This document shows, in pieces, positions 23,343-36,039 of a stretch of 64,000 bases of DNA (position 1 is its first letter; each line of letters opens with the position of its first letter). Both the position numbers and the translations under genes were made by a program. Source of the stretch: Bactrocera neohumeralis. Taxonomy: Eukaryota; Arthropoda; Insecta; Diptera; Tephritidae. The DNA is taken from positions 53,041,237 through 53,105,236 of the forward strand of contig NC_065923.1 of the NCBI RefSeq assembly GCF_024586455.1. The letters are read 5' to 3'. The notes under the pieces were generated by a model. The model saw nothing but the letters and a program-made list of their open reading frames with translations, did not search any database and was not told the origin of the DNA.

Positions 23343-25800
23343 TTAATTATTCCACCAAATGAGTAATTTTTTCAAGAACATAACGTATATTTAAGCCAAA
23401 ACGATTTTTTTAAACCTAAACTGGCCCAACTCCTTAAATGGGAAAAGAGTTATTCATCATTCTTCGTTACATAATAAGCAAAAAACTTCTCAAAACTAGA
23501 CGCTGGAAGAGCAGCCTATATCCATTTCCGTCGCGTTTTCTCAACCAAATTTATGAACTTTTACTTTTAAAACTCATTAACCTCAGCAAGCCAATTTTAT
23601 GAACGCAGCGTTCGTTTCAGGAAGAACGTTACACGCAATCTGCGCGTATTCAACGAAGTCATCACAGAAAATTTTAAGAACAAAGCATGACATTCATCTT
23701 TAAAGCGAGCCACAATAATTCGGGCAATAAAACACAAAAACTGTGGGCGAATGATACGAGAAATCGAAAATGCATACTAATTCACTTTCACCTTCATCAA
23801 GGACAAACAGTTAGTCAATACTGAAAGCAACAGTGCGCAGCATCAAGGTATCCTTGCAGTCTAGCGAAGTTGCGAAATTATCAAGAGCGCAGAGATTGCA
23901 CTCCTTTCCACACAAGCTTATGCTTGTATGTGGCTTATTTGTAGCTTCTCAGTTTATGTGTCTACAAATGCATTTATTTTGACTGCTGGTCGACCCTCGG
24001 CAATTAACCCCAAAGTATATTCGTTGGTGTGTTCTGCAAACGATGACGTCTACAAAAGCAGTTCGATTATTTTGTGGGTGGGCAAGGAGCCTTGGCTTTG
24101 AAGGCGCCGGAAATCTTGCCCACACATTCTCTCCCTCGTTCTCTTTCTTTCAAGCACGTAACTGCACGTAGCAATATGGTTCACAGTGTCAGCATGCGGC
24201 ACTATAAGGTTAAACACTGTGGAGTGGGTGAACAATTTCGAACATTTTAAAATTTGCATTTACTATGTTGTCTACTCATTCGCTAAATATGAAAAGATTC
24301 AGTTTTTGCAGAAATTTCACTGAATTAAAGGATTACGAAAAGAAATATGTGAGAATGGTTAGGGGTTGTGTTAGTTTGAAATTGAGTACTGTTTCCAGGA
24401 TCTGCAACTCTGTAACAGATAGAACTAAAGTATTAGGTTAACATTAACTTCTGTTTGGATAATAAGCACTGCGAAAGTTCTTTTTATATAGCATGTGAAT
24501 TGGAGTCAGATAAAAACACCGGATTTCGATGTATGCCTTTCCAAAGCTGATTTACTGAGATCTCTTGTAAGTTACGAGTGCACAGATCCTTTTATTTATT
24601 CCGCATTTTAAACTCCACATTTATCTTTGATGTTCCTTTATAAAATAATTACCAATGATGATGTTTTATACAAAACATATTGTCTAGAAGAATACTAAAA
24701 TCAAAAGAATATCTAAATTTTCCGAGTCTAATGCAAGTATTCACGCTGAAGCTTCGACAGCTCGTTTCATTCCTAATATACCGTGTCGTAAGTTTGTCTC
24801 TGGGATCTTAAGAGCTTTCCAGACGGCTATTAGGAGAGATTTAGTCCAAATTTTTGCTAAGTTTTAAAATATGTCACTTAGAGAAATTACTTTTAACGAC
24901 GAATATCAAGTTGTGAACTGGAAATATGAAGGACAGGGCAAGAGCTAAAGCTTAACTTAGAACTCGAAGTCTAATTGAACCAATAACTCAGCGTTAAATT
25001 TTTTATTGATTGGTTCACAATATTCGGGGTCCTCTACGAAAATAATTACATGTGAATCTCAAAAAATCCGTCCTCAAAACGAACACTAACTTAAGAAATA
25101 TGAAATGTCTTCAAAAAATATTTTTCACAATTTTCTGGATAATGTGAATACTCTTAGAAAGCGATTTTTTGTCTGCAGCACAATCTCAATAAAGGCCAAG
25201 GACTTGTCAGCCAATTTTCCATATACATACATAGTACATACATACATGTACATAAGGTACATCAAGAGTTGATTGCAAAGCAAAGGAAAGTTGGTTACAT
25301 CTACATATGTAAATAGTAATTTCCTTCACACCAAGAATGTATCGAGATCCTACCACCGGTTGGTAATAACATATCAAACAGTAACGGTAAAACCCCCTTT
25401 TGTTGTTTTCAGTAGATAATAGTATATAGATGAAGGAATACCTCATATCAACCCACTGTACAGCATTTAACAGCTGAATGCCAATGCCGGTTTTCTCATG
25501 GCCGATGCCTTCCTAGCCGCGACGCAGACACAATACATACCGCGGAGTACATACCTACATATGTACGCATGTGACAAGGCATCCTAATTTGACTCACAAG
25601 AAAAGCAAGAGTAAGAACAACTACAACACAGTACAAAAACAGATGAAAAGGGAAATTATATGTTGTTGGCGCCCCCAACATCCATACCGGCTCCAGCAAC
25701 AACTACTTAAAGCGAGAAGAAAGCGCATATCCACACTCATACCAAAGCAGATACTTACAGATAAATACATGCATATGTGCGATGAGTGAGCTATCGTCGA
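23343..25800. other. Intergenic stretch without recognised gene
   Basis: No ORF with family similarity and no transposon ends recognised. Around 23990-24260 the base composition is less AT-rich, with a GGCGCCGG word and CTCGTTCTCTTTC, which might be regulatory. That is only an impression. Confidence 0.4.
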
Positions 25801-25849
25801 TTTACCGAGCTCCAAAGTGCCGAGCAATTTCGTGACGCTTACAGCGGTC

Positions 25850-26554
25850 TGACTTGGCGCAGAATGTGTGTACGTGCGCGCTTGGCTGCTTGACGAACTG
25901 GCTGCCGGTTTGGCTCGCTGGTTCGCTGCTTTGTGCTGACTTGCTGCCTCGATGCGACCTCCTCGAGCGCAGTCACACAACAACGGCCAGCACAGTCGTC
26001 TTTGCGAGCTCGAATACGCTACACGCGGCCTGCGCGATACCCCCAACTGAACACTCTCACGTACTGTGGCGATAACATTCACACAAGTGCTGCTTTCCAG
26101 AATCCTGCCAACGCTTTATATAAGACACCATTGTATAACGTGTTTTGTTTTTGTTATTTCATTTTCGTGTCGCGTACGAACACTTTTTGTTGTTTTCAGC
26201 TTTTTAAAAGCAAAAGTGCAATAATATAAAGCAAGGAAGTGCGCTTTGTTCTCTTTAGTTTCGAGAATCGGCGTACCCGCCAATTTACTGTTGATAACGT
26301 CCAATCGGTGTTCTGTTTTGTTGATTTTTTAATTTACGAAATAATATTGCCTTTGGGACAGTCCTTTGGCAAAGAATAAGAACGCGTTGAAAGCTAGAAA
26401 CTGAAAACGGCAAATAAGCAACGAACTTTATTGCAACAACAAATTTGTGTAAATATTTTTTATAAAAATAATAAAAAAGCAAAGCAGAAGAGAAGGTCAG
26501 ACAACAAAAACAACAAGTCAATACACTTCGGCAAAGTACTAAGAAAAGTGAAGG
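25850..26554 (+). promoter_or_regulatory. Candidate promoter and spliced 5' leader of an unidentified plus-strand gene
   Basis: A locally GC-rich block (25850-26080) is followed by TTTATATAAG at 26115-26124 and a second TATA-like TGTATAAC at 26132. An Inr-like TCATTT lies at 26159-26164. Then comes a long A-rich leader with CAACAACAA words, as in fly 5' UTRs, and a strong donor AAGG|GTAAGTACC at 26554/26555. No start codon with a long frame follows, so the exon would be noncoding. I cannot tell which downstream exon it joins. Confidence 0.4.
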
Positions 26555-27044
26555 GTAAGTACCAACAACAATAACAGCGCATATAAGTATGTAGCTAAAA
26601 GTACCTCCAACCCAGCCGCCGCCGTCGCAAACGTTTTTGTCCTTCTGTGCGCCTGGCCTCCGCTCCAAGGGCAGCTGTTGTAACAACGCCTCACGTTTAC
26701 GCAACCAAATTTGTTTATCCAAATCTGCCAAGCACACAGACACACTTGTTCACCAACTTTTTTATGTAATCAGTGTAGTTAGAAGGTAATTAAAATTTAC
26801 AAGTAATGGATGTCTTAGGCATTTTTGGGTTAAAAGCGGCTAAGCAATTTAGTATTGTATTTATCTATGTAAGTCAGGTGTTTTGATTTTCAAGCTTAAA
26901 TTACAAAGTGTTGCCAATCGACAGTAGTGCCGCGTTAATTTAATTTGTTTCGGTTTAAAGAGATCAAATAATTACCTTTGTCACCTACAATAAATATATA
27001 ATAGGTGAATTCCATTCGACTTTGTTTTCCTCATTGAGCTTGGT

Positions 27045-27530
27045 ACCATTATCTGTTATGAAGCGTGATCCGTTTCGAGGTTACCTACTTTTTTGAAGAA
27101 AAAACACATCAACTTCAAATTTAATGGGGAATGTTTATTATTATTCGAAAGCAGATTTTTTGGCATTTGATTTTTGAAGATTATATCTTTAAAATGCTGG
27201 CCGCGGCTACGTCTCTGATGATCCATCCGTTGAGTTCAATTTTCGATGAATCGTTCGAACATTTCTACTGGTAACTGGCGAATGACATGCGTGATATTTT
27301 GCTCCAAAGCCTTAATCGAAGCGGAATTGTCCGCATAGACTTTAGACTTTACATATCTCCACAACAAAAAGTCTAACGGTGTGATATCACACCATTTGGT
27401 GGCCAATCGACCGACCAAAATGTGAAATAATCTGCTTACCGAAGTGCTGTTGAAATTTGGTAGTTGTTTTAGAAAACATTCCACAATCTGTAGACACATA
27501 ATGACATTGTTGATGTTTAGGAAGAAAGCT
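27045..27530 (-). pseudogene. Mariner-like (probable DD41D, rosa-type) transposase C-terminus remnant
   Basis: On the minus strand it reads CDITPLDFLLWRYVKSKVYA, then ASIKALEQNITHVIRQLPVE and MFERFIEN. A stop follows, and then TQRMDHQRRSRGQHF-like sequence. This matches the remnant at 605-1170, and the two also share the sequence after the ORF. CDxTPLDxFLW is the third-Asp motif of a lineage whose last two Asp residues are spaced 41 apart in intact relatives (family knowledge). No N-terminus is present. Confidence 0.75.
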
Positions 27531-28879
27531 ACCTACGACTTTTTCATCTAACATAACATTTTTAAATTCAATTCTTTAATTTTCGCTTCTTAAACCAAGA
27601 AATTTGTTTATGGTAAAACAGGCGGACGAATATGGAATTGTTAGTTGCTGTCGCCTCGAAAGTTTTAAAGAATCATTACGATATTTCGCACCGGTGATGT
27701 ACTATATTTGTCTTGTAGGCGCATATCACCCATTTAATCATCAGTTTAATGGACTATAATTAACGCCTTCAAAGAAATGCTGATGATTGGTAAAATGTGC
27801 AACAGTCTATTAGCATCTAGCAAACTTTTAGCGAGGATATACTAAACGTGATGGGTTAAATTTTCCGCATTGACAAATCACTCATTGGAAAATCACGAAA
27901 TCACTTATTAGAAGTGTTTTCATTTGATTGGATTTTTCGAAAGCAATTACAGCGTCGCACTTCCAATTAACACAATGAAAAAATGATAATACAAAAACAA
28001 AATTCTACTAATTACTTATTCAGGTGAGCAACTGGAAGAAGGTCTAACGCAATCACCTCACAAAACGCTTGCAAAATAGCATAACCGCAACCGTTTCCAA
28101 CCACCCACACATGTATGTATGCATGTATATAACTGCATTGTCGGGGATGTACAACTCATATTATGACCAGCTCCCTCTCCATGAGCTCCTACACGCCCTG
28201 ATCTATAGCCAGCTCAAAAACAAGTAACGATCGTTGCTTAAATCAAAATAAAATTAACGTCTAAACGTTTATGTAAGAACGACACTTCGTAGACAGTATT
28301 CAAAATGCATTTAGGTAGTGATTGAAAACAGGCCTATTGTAGCGAAAGTCACATTCATATATCACAAATGCACGTTTGTTTTTCTCGGCTTTAGAATTAA
28401 TTTGTATGGGTCACGTGGCAACGTCCGCGGCGTGAAAAGGTGATCAGACAACGTTTGTGTCGGCAACTGACACTGCGCTTCCAAATTACTATGCACAGCT
28501 ACATGGCTATAGATATACCTACATATGTACATATGTACACACATATTTTTTGACTTTGCCGCTGTCTTCCTTACTGTTGTTGTTGTATGCAAATATGTAC
28601 TTATATCTATACTATTTGTCGCCTAAAACTCAGATTAAGGAATTTTCGAGCATATCGCTGAATAAATTACAATTTGAAATGGGCAATATACAGTACATGC
28701 AAATATTTTAACACAAACTGCATTTAGCAGCCAAAGTTTTTGTAACTCAGCTTTCTAAGTTAAAATTTAACTTATGTGTAACTTTTCTTATCTTAGGTTA
28801 GGTTAAGTTAGATGGTTGATCAAAGATTGCACGTGGACTGCTATATGTAGTCCTTTGTGAAGCCATATAAAAGAAGAAG
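27531..28879. other. Intergenic or intronic stretch, no gene recognised
   Basis: An acceptor-like CTACTAATTACTTATTCAG ends at 28022, but only a few in-frame codons follow before a stop (GTGAGCAACTGG...GTCTAA). It could be a noncoding exon or chance. Nothing else is seen. Confidence 0.35.
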
Positions 28880-29240
28880 ACCTGTGTTGGATTTTATAAA
28901 TTAGCAAAACGCTTAGTAGCCAATACAATCTTGTACAGGCGTTCAATTTCCACTTCCATAAGTTCGGTGGGATCTCTGAAGGTATGCGCAGCCAAGTGTT
29001 TATGCCTTGATCTCTCAAACGCCGGACAGTCAAGAAGGAAGTATTGAGTTGTTTCCATCTCATTTTCTTCCATACAGCTTCATCTGCAGAAGTTTGGTAA
29101 GATTCCCAACCTTACAATATGGACACCAATAGGGTAGTGGCCTCTTAAAAGCCCCAGAACTAGAGAGAGGCTAACCTTACCGAGAGCAAAGAGATCGCTG
29201 GAACTCTTGCGACCGATCTTGGATATATATTTCTCGCCTT
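28880..29240 (-). pseudogene. Non-LTR retrotransposon ORF2 C-terminal (zinc-finger) remnant
   Basis: The minus strand reads LVLGLLRGHYPIGVHIVRLG, then SCMEENEMETTQYFLLDCPA, FERSRHKHLAAHTFRDPTEL and LYKIVLATKRFANL before a stop. The Cys-x(n)-His-x(n)-Cys pattern after the RNase H domain is typical of I/Jockey-type ORF2 ends. A stop or frame change near 29085 breaks it. A related fragment is at 41200-41765. Confidence 0.75.
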
Positions 29241-32200
29241 ACTATGATCACAAATGAGAAAGCCAAGAATACCCTAAATTTTATAAAACTTAATCACAAA
29301 AGTTCAGTTTTTTTATTTCATAACTCTCATATTTACTCAAATATTTTTTATACAAATACTTCCGCAAACTGAAAACTCTTACTCAGTCTGTTTCTCTAAA
29401 ATTTTCCTTTATAACAACTACACTTGAAAACGTGAGAACGGGGTTCTGGCAGAAATTGGCACCAAATGTGCTTTTCTATCTAATTTAGTAAGTGTCTACA
29501 AACCATTTTCGTGAAAAAAATTTATGTGACGACTAACAATCATCGTGGTTTGCAAACAGGCGCAAAATAGCGAAGCCCGTCCAGGGTTAAAGAAAAATCA
29601 GTTATAGTTTCGGACAGTTTCAACTTTAAATGACATTAGTTCGTGATGTTATGAACAAAAAGAGAAAGATTCGTTTACATTTACTATGACAGATTGACAG
29701 TTCGCCTCGCTTTTGATATTTGGAAGCTTGTCTCTATTAATCTCGCTTTTGACACAGTTACTAGAGTTGTGTCATCTATCAGAATTAGTTACATAAACTT
29801 GAAATAAAAAGTGTTCAGAAAGTGACGCTTGAAAAATAATATAGGCTTTTCTTTTTATCTACAGTTTAACATTTCATTCAGAGAGAAATTCAACTGAGAG
29901 AGTTTTTACGGTTTAGTGAGCAAATATGCGTAAAAAAAACAAATTTTGCTTGAATTAAAAAAAAATAAATGTCTTAACTCTTTTTTACAAATTCAAGTTA
30001 TTGGTTTTTAATTACTTCCGTTTTTGAGGGGCATTGAGGAGAGAGACAGACTCTTTTATATCCATTTTATCAAAATTACTGTTACACAATTGGCTCTAAT
30101 TAGACGACTAGTTAATCTTGATAACGATAGCTTAAAAAGAACATGCAACTAGTTAAAATAGAAATTCACTCATGATCTCTTCATTTTTGTAATATTTGAA
30201 TCAATCAAATTGTATAATTACAGAAAAACTGCAAAAAGTCGTCTAAGTAAAGCATTTGTGCGTTCATAAACAAAATAAACAAAATGTGAATATATCGTTT
30301 TGCATTTTTTAAATTTTTGTTGATTTCTGGTTTATCATGTATTTACCTTTTCATTAAAAGTTTATGCACTGAGATTACTGTGGCATTAACAGTTACAGTT
30401 GTAAGCTGAAAAGAAAACTAATGAACTGATAAGCGTTGTATTTGCAAGAAAACTGACACCCATCCAACACATGTAGTAGGTGTATATATGTACATACATA
30501 CATGTGTATGTACATATACTTGTGTATAACCTGCAGTGAAATTGACTAAACTAGATAGGAAAATAGGAACTGGTTACACTGTTGCCATAGTTTTTTTTAT
30601 CGGTTATTGGTTTATCATCGGTTTACGGTGAGGTACATACATACTCATATACATACCAGTTTCGCACTACCGCCAAATAGTCATTACAACTAGCATCCTA
30701 AGTTAAATGAATAACTTATTCAAACGTAATTTTATTTTTAAATTTACATACATATGTACATACATATGTATATTACAAGTACTAGTCTATTCTCAAGACA
30801 AGCTATTTTCGAACCACGAAATGCCTGATTGCTTTTCGTATGAAAATGAGTTTCCGTAACTTTTGGCAGTAGTTCATGAACTAGTTACCAACTAGTATTT
30901 TTCGGGCTAGTTACAACTCACCTATAAACGAGTTTTCCTGACCTTTCGTGACTAGACGATTCCAGTCAGAAAGTTTCACTGGCAAACTAACATTTCTCCT
31001 GGCCAGTTTGATGCTTCACTGCTTCTTCTTCCATATGCACACATACATATGTACTATATATATGTACATACGTACATAGGTACTTGCACATCACTTGAGC
31101 GTAATTATAAAATGTTTTCAAATGTAAACACATTTTTGCACTGCCAGTCATACAAAGTGTTCGTCGGTAAGTACGTAGATTTTTCTAGTCTGAGTATCGG
31201 ATTTAATGTAACTGGCCAGTCACAGCTTTTGCGCGCACTCAATGTCAACATTATTATTACCACTTGTCGTGTAATTTGTTGGAGTGTGCAAAACTCTTTA
31301 CGTTTTTTTTGTTATTTGATGTTGTTGTTCTTATAAAAAACAGTCTTTATTTAAAATTGCAATGCCCTTTTTTGCTTTTTTGCTTTGTTTATTCGAGTTT
31401 TATTTTCCATGCGTTTATCAATTTCATTTTTATGCCTGCTGTCAGTGTACTTGAAGGTATTTTTAATTTACTGTACTTGTACCGTAAATTCTATATGCAC
31501 AAATGAAATACTCACATACATACATATGTACATGTGAACATACATTTACACAATGCGTTCTTTTGATTACTTCTTTTTCTTTCTTCTGCATCAGAAAATG
31601 TGTTTTATAGCACAATGTCACATCTTTTTGCTTTATGCACTTTTCTCCTCTTCTCATTTACACATTTTTAATGCATTTTTTATGAAATCGATGACTTCGA
31701 TGACTGCAATTTCCTTCTATGTGCATACGGGTATTTACACATGTGTGGTTTGAGGAGTCTTTGGCCTCTCTTATTCCAGACGGAATTGTAAAATATTTGT
31801 TTTCCCATTTTTATGACCATTTGTAAGCAGCAACCAAATAAAATCATTAAATATTATGGTAGAATAAGGTAATTAAAATATATATGTACTAATGGTGTCG
31901 GGCTTGCTTCGCAATGAACCCGGGAAAATTATGCGTAAATATATACGAGTGGGATGTAAGAGATAAACAGTTTGCGATATGGCCAAACGTTGCCTCGGCA
32001 TTATATGGTGTAGCTAACTCCATTTTATTTTTTTAGACAGATAATATTATATAAGTAAATATTTTTATTGTTATTAAAATATTTTTTCCACACAATCCTG
32101 CCAGTGAAATGCAATTATTTGTGTATTGCAAGTCACCGCGATAAATAGCATATTTAAGAACTACATACATATATACATATAGTACATGGATGATTTATGC

Positions 32201-32333
32201 AGCAAAAGGCAAAATAATACCGATTAGTCTTCTCCTCAAAGAGAACTGAACAAACCAATAAAAGTTTAAATAAATCTTATGAAGGACATATGTACAAGTG
32301 TCCAAAATAATTCAAATGTAAAAATAAATATAT
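29241..32333. other. Long AT-rich intergenic or intronic stretch
   Basis: No gene or transposon recognised. Palindromic CATACATATGTATG-type tracts occur at about 30481-30520, 30748-30772 and 31042-31080. An ATG frame at 31111 (MFSNVNTFLHCQSYKVFVG) ends in a good donor, G|GTAAGTACG at 31167, but has no supporting partner exon. Confidence 0.4.
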
Positions 32334-32480
32334 GTGACCTGGTCTACGGAAAGGGGGCTTAGGTGTCAAAAAATCAATTTTCACTTTTTAGTTGATTCGG
32401 ATGGAGTTGTTTATTTTTAACAGCTGTTTCCCAGAAAACTAGTTTTCGCACGTTAGCTCCCTTTTCGTAGACCAGGTCAC
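32334..32480. mobile_element. Short inverted-repeat element (MITE), copy 1, 147 bp
   Basis: Ends GTGACCTGGTCTACGGAAAG on the left and, reversed, GTGACCTGGTCTACGAAAAG on the right. It is non-coding. Copy 2 at 34769-34914 is in the opposite orientation, with the same ends. Interior blocks ACTAGTTTTCTGGGAAA and GGGGGCTTAGGTGTCAAAAA are shared. Flanking sequence is ATAT-rich in both, so the target-site duplication is ambiguous. Confidence 0.9.
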
Positions 32481-32999
32481 ATATGTATGTATTTTCAAGT
32501 CCGATATGAAATGGTCTATATATCTTAAAATTATATTTGCAATTGCCACAAAAAATGCCTACTGCGAATATATGAAAAACGTGTAATATCGGACGGAAAC
32601 TTAAAGCTAGGAGCTTCAACAATATAGTTTCGGGAAAGACTTAAAAAAAGAAAGTTTGTATAAACACAGGCAATGACACATGTCATGAGATTATCTTCTG
32701 AAAGTTGGCATGGAAGAGTTCTGAGGGAACTGTGAGATTACTTACCATGGATGGTTCCTAAATAAAATAAATATTATGATTTTATTATGATTCTTGAAGT
32801 TGTCTTATAAAATAAAAAAGTTTTCCATACAAGGACTTGATTTTTATCGATAATAGACCTGTTCAGGACATAGCAATCAAGAAGCAGCTATGTTCTAACA
32901 TTATATACTCTCATAATTTGTAGATTAGATTAGATTACCGCGATCTAAGATCTATTGTGGCCTCTCCTAAGTCATACCGACTCACTTAGGCCTAGCATA
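32481..32999. other. Stretch without recognised content
   Basis: AT-rich; no gene, splice pair or transposon end recognised. Confidence 0.4.
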
Positions 33000-33660
33000 T
33001 TGATACATTTCAATAAACTGCTAGGTTCTATTGATGCGATTTGGGAGCATAGATCCAAGGACCTTTATCCTGCGCCTACAGCCTGAGCAGTGCAGTCAAT
33101 TAGCAGGTGTTCTGGAGTTTAAGGTCCATGTCGCACAAGAAGCTAGACCCATGTTATATAAATGCTTCTTAAGCTTACAATGGCCAGTGTAGAAGGCGAC
33201 AATTAGCCTGAGTTTGTCCATTGGGAGGTTGAGTACATATTTAAACCTTTTCAGTTTATAACCATCCATTAGCAACTTGGAATGGCGCATGCCTTGGAGT
33301 TGTTGTCAATACTCCACCCTACTTACTCACTTTATCCATGCGGAGCAGTTTTTTTGTGGTATGGAGACCAACTGCAATGAAAGGTTTGGGTCTTATCATG
33401 TTGGTGGATGCTGATGAGCTCATCAGCCAGTTCATTTCCGGCCATACCTTTGTGACCGGGCACCCAAATAAGTTGCACTTGGTTACGATCTGATAGACTG
33501 TTCAGTCGTTCTATACACTCCTGCAGCAATAGCGATTTGATCTCTTATGCAGAGATTGCTTTTAGTGCCGCTTGACGGTCGCGATAGTTCCGTTGGCGGT
33601 ATATTTCAACGCATCGACTTATAGCAAAGACCTCTGCTTGGAAAATGAATCACTATTTGT
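33000..33660 (-). pseudogene. Non-LTR retrotransposon RNase H and C-terminal remnant
   Basis: Minus-strand 33529-33332 reads LLQECIERLNSLSDRNQVQL, then IWVPGHKGMAGNELADEL, the RNase H motif with the catalytic Asp of ADEL. Further along are LNMYSTSQWTN- and LRLIVAFYTGHCKLKKHLYN-like segments in other frames, then a degraded zinc-finger end. Stops and frameshifts separate the pieces. It is related to, but not the same copy as, the fragment at 41200-41765. Confidence 0.8.
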
Positions 33661-34671
33661 AAGAAGGAGTATAAATATTTTCAACTGCCCGCAAACCCAA
33701 ACCAGAAAAATCCTTATGTAATTGCCTGATCATAATATAAGGTTGTTAAAAAAGTCTTGCGGGTTGTTAAAAAAGTATTTGCGGTATAAGACGAAGCATA
33801 GTGATCATCATATACATATGTATGTATGTATGTAGGTGCTAAAAAAGTATTGACCGACTTCGACATTTTTAGGTGTTTGAGGCTCTTTTTGGTACAAACT
33901 TTGATTCGATCTTCATTGAAGATCTAGTTATCTAGTTTAAGGCCATCCAAATAAGCTCGTGTCATTTGCTTAAAATATATGTAATATGCACTTTATTTCC
34001 TATATACATTATCTATATCTATTTTATGTAAAGGTATAAAAAGTCAACAAAACCACATAAGAAATTATGATTTATTATCAAACAGGTATATATTTCACAA
34101 ATTGTCAGTTTAAATTGCACATAAATACTTGCACACCCACTTTTCTTCGGAAATCGCTTGCAGCAAAAAGCGAAGGTGTTTCCCCTTGCCGTGCACGCAG
34201 CAATGTTTACACTTTCCAAGTAATTTCATCAGTATTATTGTACCGGTTTGTAATGTTTAATATTTTCTAATACGAGTATTTTCGCTATTAATGAATAAAA
34301 TCGCAATTAGTTACTATTGGCAATTAGAACTTAAACGACTGCTGTTATTTACTAACTTTAATACGCATTTGACATGAACATTAACATTATAAAGATATAA
34401 AAAACATGTTCGTTTATACTCATTATACTTATACTTATGTATGCACAAACAAAAATTTCCCCACGATAAACAACAAAAATAACACGGCGTAGATTAAATG
34501 CCGCTGAATCGCTGAAGTACGTGCACATTGTGGCTGTTAAGTGACAGTGATTATTGGTGCTTCACCTACCTTTCACCCACTCAAATTGTATACATACATA
34601 CATACATACATATGTATGTAGTTATATATGTAGTATACTTGTAGTAATTTTTACTGTTATGTTTTTCGTAG
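33661..34671. other. Intergenic stretch with repeated mariner-like terminal words
   Basis: At 33745-33790 GGTTGTTAAAAAAGT is repeated twice (…CTTGCGG and …ATTTGCGG), and GTGCTAAAAAAGTATTG follows at about 33835. These resemble mariner terminal sequences, without an adjoining transposase. No gene recognised. Confidence 0.45.
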
Positions 34672-34707
34672 ATTCCCGTCGTTGTAATCAAGAGCCTGCC
34701 GTGTGTG
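34672..34707 (+). CDS. Candidate 36 nt microexon (speculative)
   Basis: TGTTTTTCGTAG precedes ATTCCCGTCGTTGTAATCAA... and GTATGTGG follows. The open phase-0 frame would read IPVVVIKSLPCV. Phase 0 at both ends is compatible with the exon at 39577-39687. Such short exon-like patterns also occur by chance, and no start exon was found. Confidence 0.2.
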
Positions 34708-34768
34708 GTATGTGGAATTTATAACTCATCCATATTTTCTGTTTGTATCTAATATGATCTACATATAT

Positions 34769-34914
34769 GTGACCTGGTCTACGAAAAGGGAGCTAACGTG
34801 CAAAAACTAGTTTTCTGGGAAAAGCTGTTAAAAATAATCGTCAGTTTCTCGTTATCTCATTAATTGTTCTCCTTTTTTTTGACACCTAAGCCCCCTTTTC
34901 GTAGACCAGGTCAC
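34769..34914. mobile_element. Short inverted-repeat element (MITE), copy 2, 146 bp
   Basis: Same element as 32334-32480 but inverted. Terminal repeats GTGACCTGGTCTACGAAAAG match perfectly over at least 20 bases. The two copies differ in the middle by small changes. No transposase is present, so a helper elsewhere in the genome is implied. Confidence 0.9.
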
Positions 34915-36039
34915 ATATATGTATGTACGTATACATATGTTTACATATAGTACACATGTGTATGTACCGGTGACATTTTAATTGTGCTTTTTGGTGTTCG
35001 CACTAGTCAGGAGTTCATAAATTGCCCTGATTTCATACATACCTATTAGGGTGAGACTAAAAAGAAACTTTCATCCAATTTAGGAGTTAAAATGAACCTA
35101 CATATGTATGTACGTATGTACATAAATATCTCAGTGTATTTCAATTATCGACAAATATCAATCGGATTTTCTGGCTTACAAAGCTTTATGCACGCATACT
35201 CGTAGCATTTATACAGCCAAACGCACTTATATATACAAATACACACACATATGTATATCATCGTCGCACATATACATACATATGTATATACATGAGACGT
35301 AAACAGCATTTTCCAGCCTTCCGGGCACACTGATAAGCGCCGCCACGATTGCGTTGCATCTATTACGTGCTTATTGTTGCAAGTCTTTATTAAATGTAAC
35401 CGTACATAAATTTATAACTTTACTTATGTATGTGTGTGTGTTTATTCATATTCTGAAGCAGTCGATAACAAAAGTCCCACTGATTAAATAATTTTATGTC
35501 AACAGCCTTGTATTTGTGCGATCCACATACTAAATGAATTGAGTGGGCACATAAAATAAAAGTGATAACGAATGCACACACATACAACCGTACGCACATA
35601 CCAACATAAGTACATTAATACAGACAATTGAATGTGTTAATTGCTTTGTGCGTGCTTTGTTGACAAGCGTTTACACTTTGCACAAATCAAAGCCTACATA
35701 TGTATGTATGTACATACTGACGTACTATATATATGTATATGTAAATGAGTACTTTAACATACATATGTACATATGTGTATGTAAGTGTACATTAGTGCAA
35801 TTGCAGTTGGGTAGCGTTCTCGAGAGCATTCTTTTGTTCGAACTGCTTGGATAAGCTCACGCATACTTCACTGAATTACTGATTACTGTGGCTTCTTTGG
35901 AATTGATTAAGCCGATTTGAAGATAAAAACATTTTTGAATGCACAGGAAACTTGTATTTTATATTTTATGTTATGCTTCCGTAGATAATGAGCTTGCTTG
36001 TGGAGAATGCTATTTAGCTTAACAATGATATTCAAGCGT
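34915..36039. other. Stretch rich in ACATATGTATGT palindromes
   Basis: Palindromic TACATATGTATGTA-type tracts at about 34915-34965, 35098-35122, 35250-35292, 35696-35720 and 35757-35782. No gene recognised. Confidence 0.5.

Noticed and set aside
28022..28048. Possible exon after the acceptor-like TTATTCAG
   Set aside because: Only seven codons before a stop and no good donor; at most a noncoding exon.
31111..31167. Possible start exon MFSNVNTFLHCQSYKVFVG with a GTAAGT donor
   Set aside because: Phase 1 at the donor does not match the phase 0 exons at 34672 or 39577, and the frame is flanked by simple repeats.
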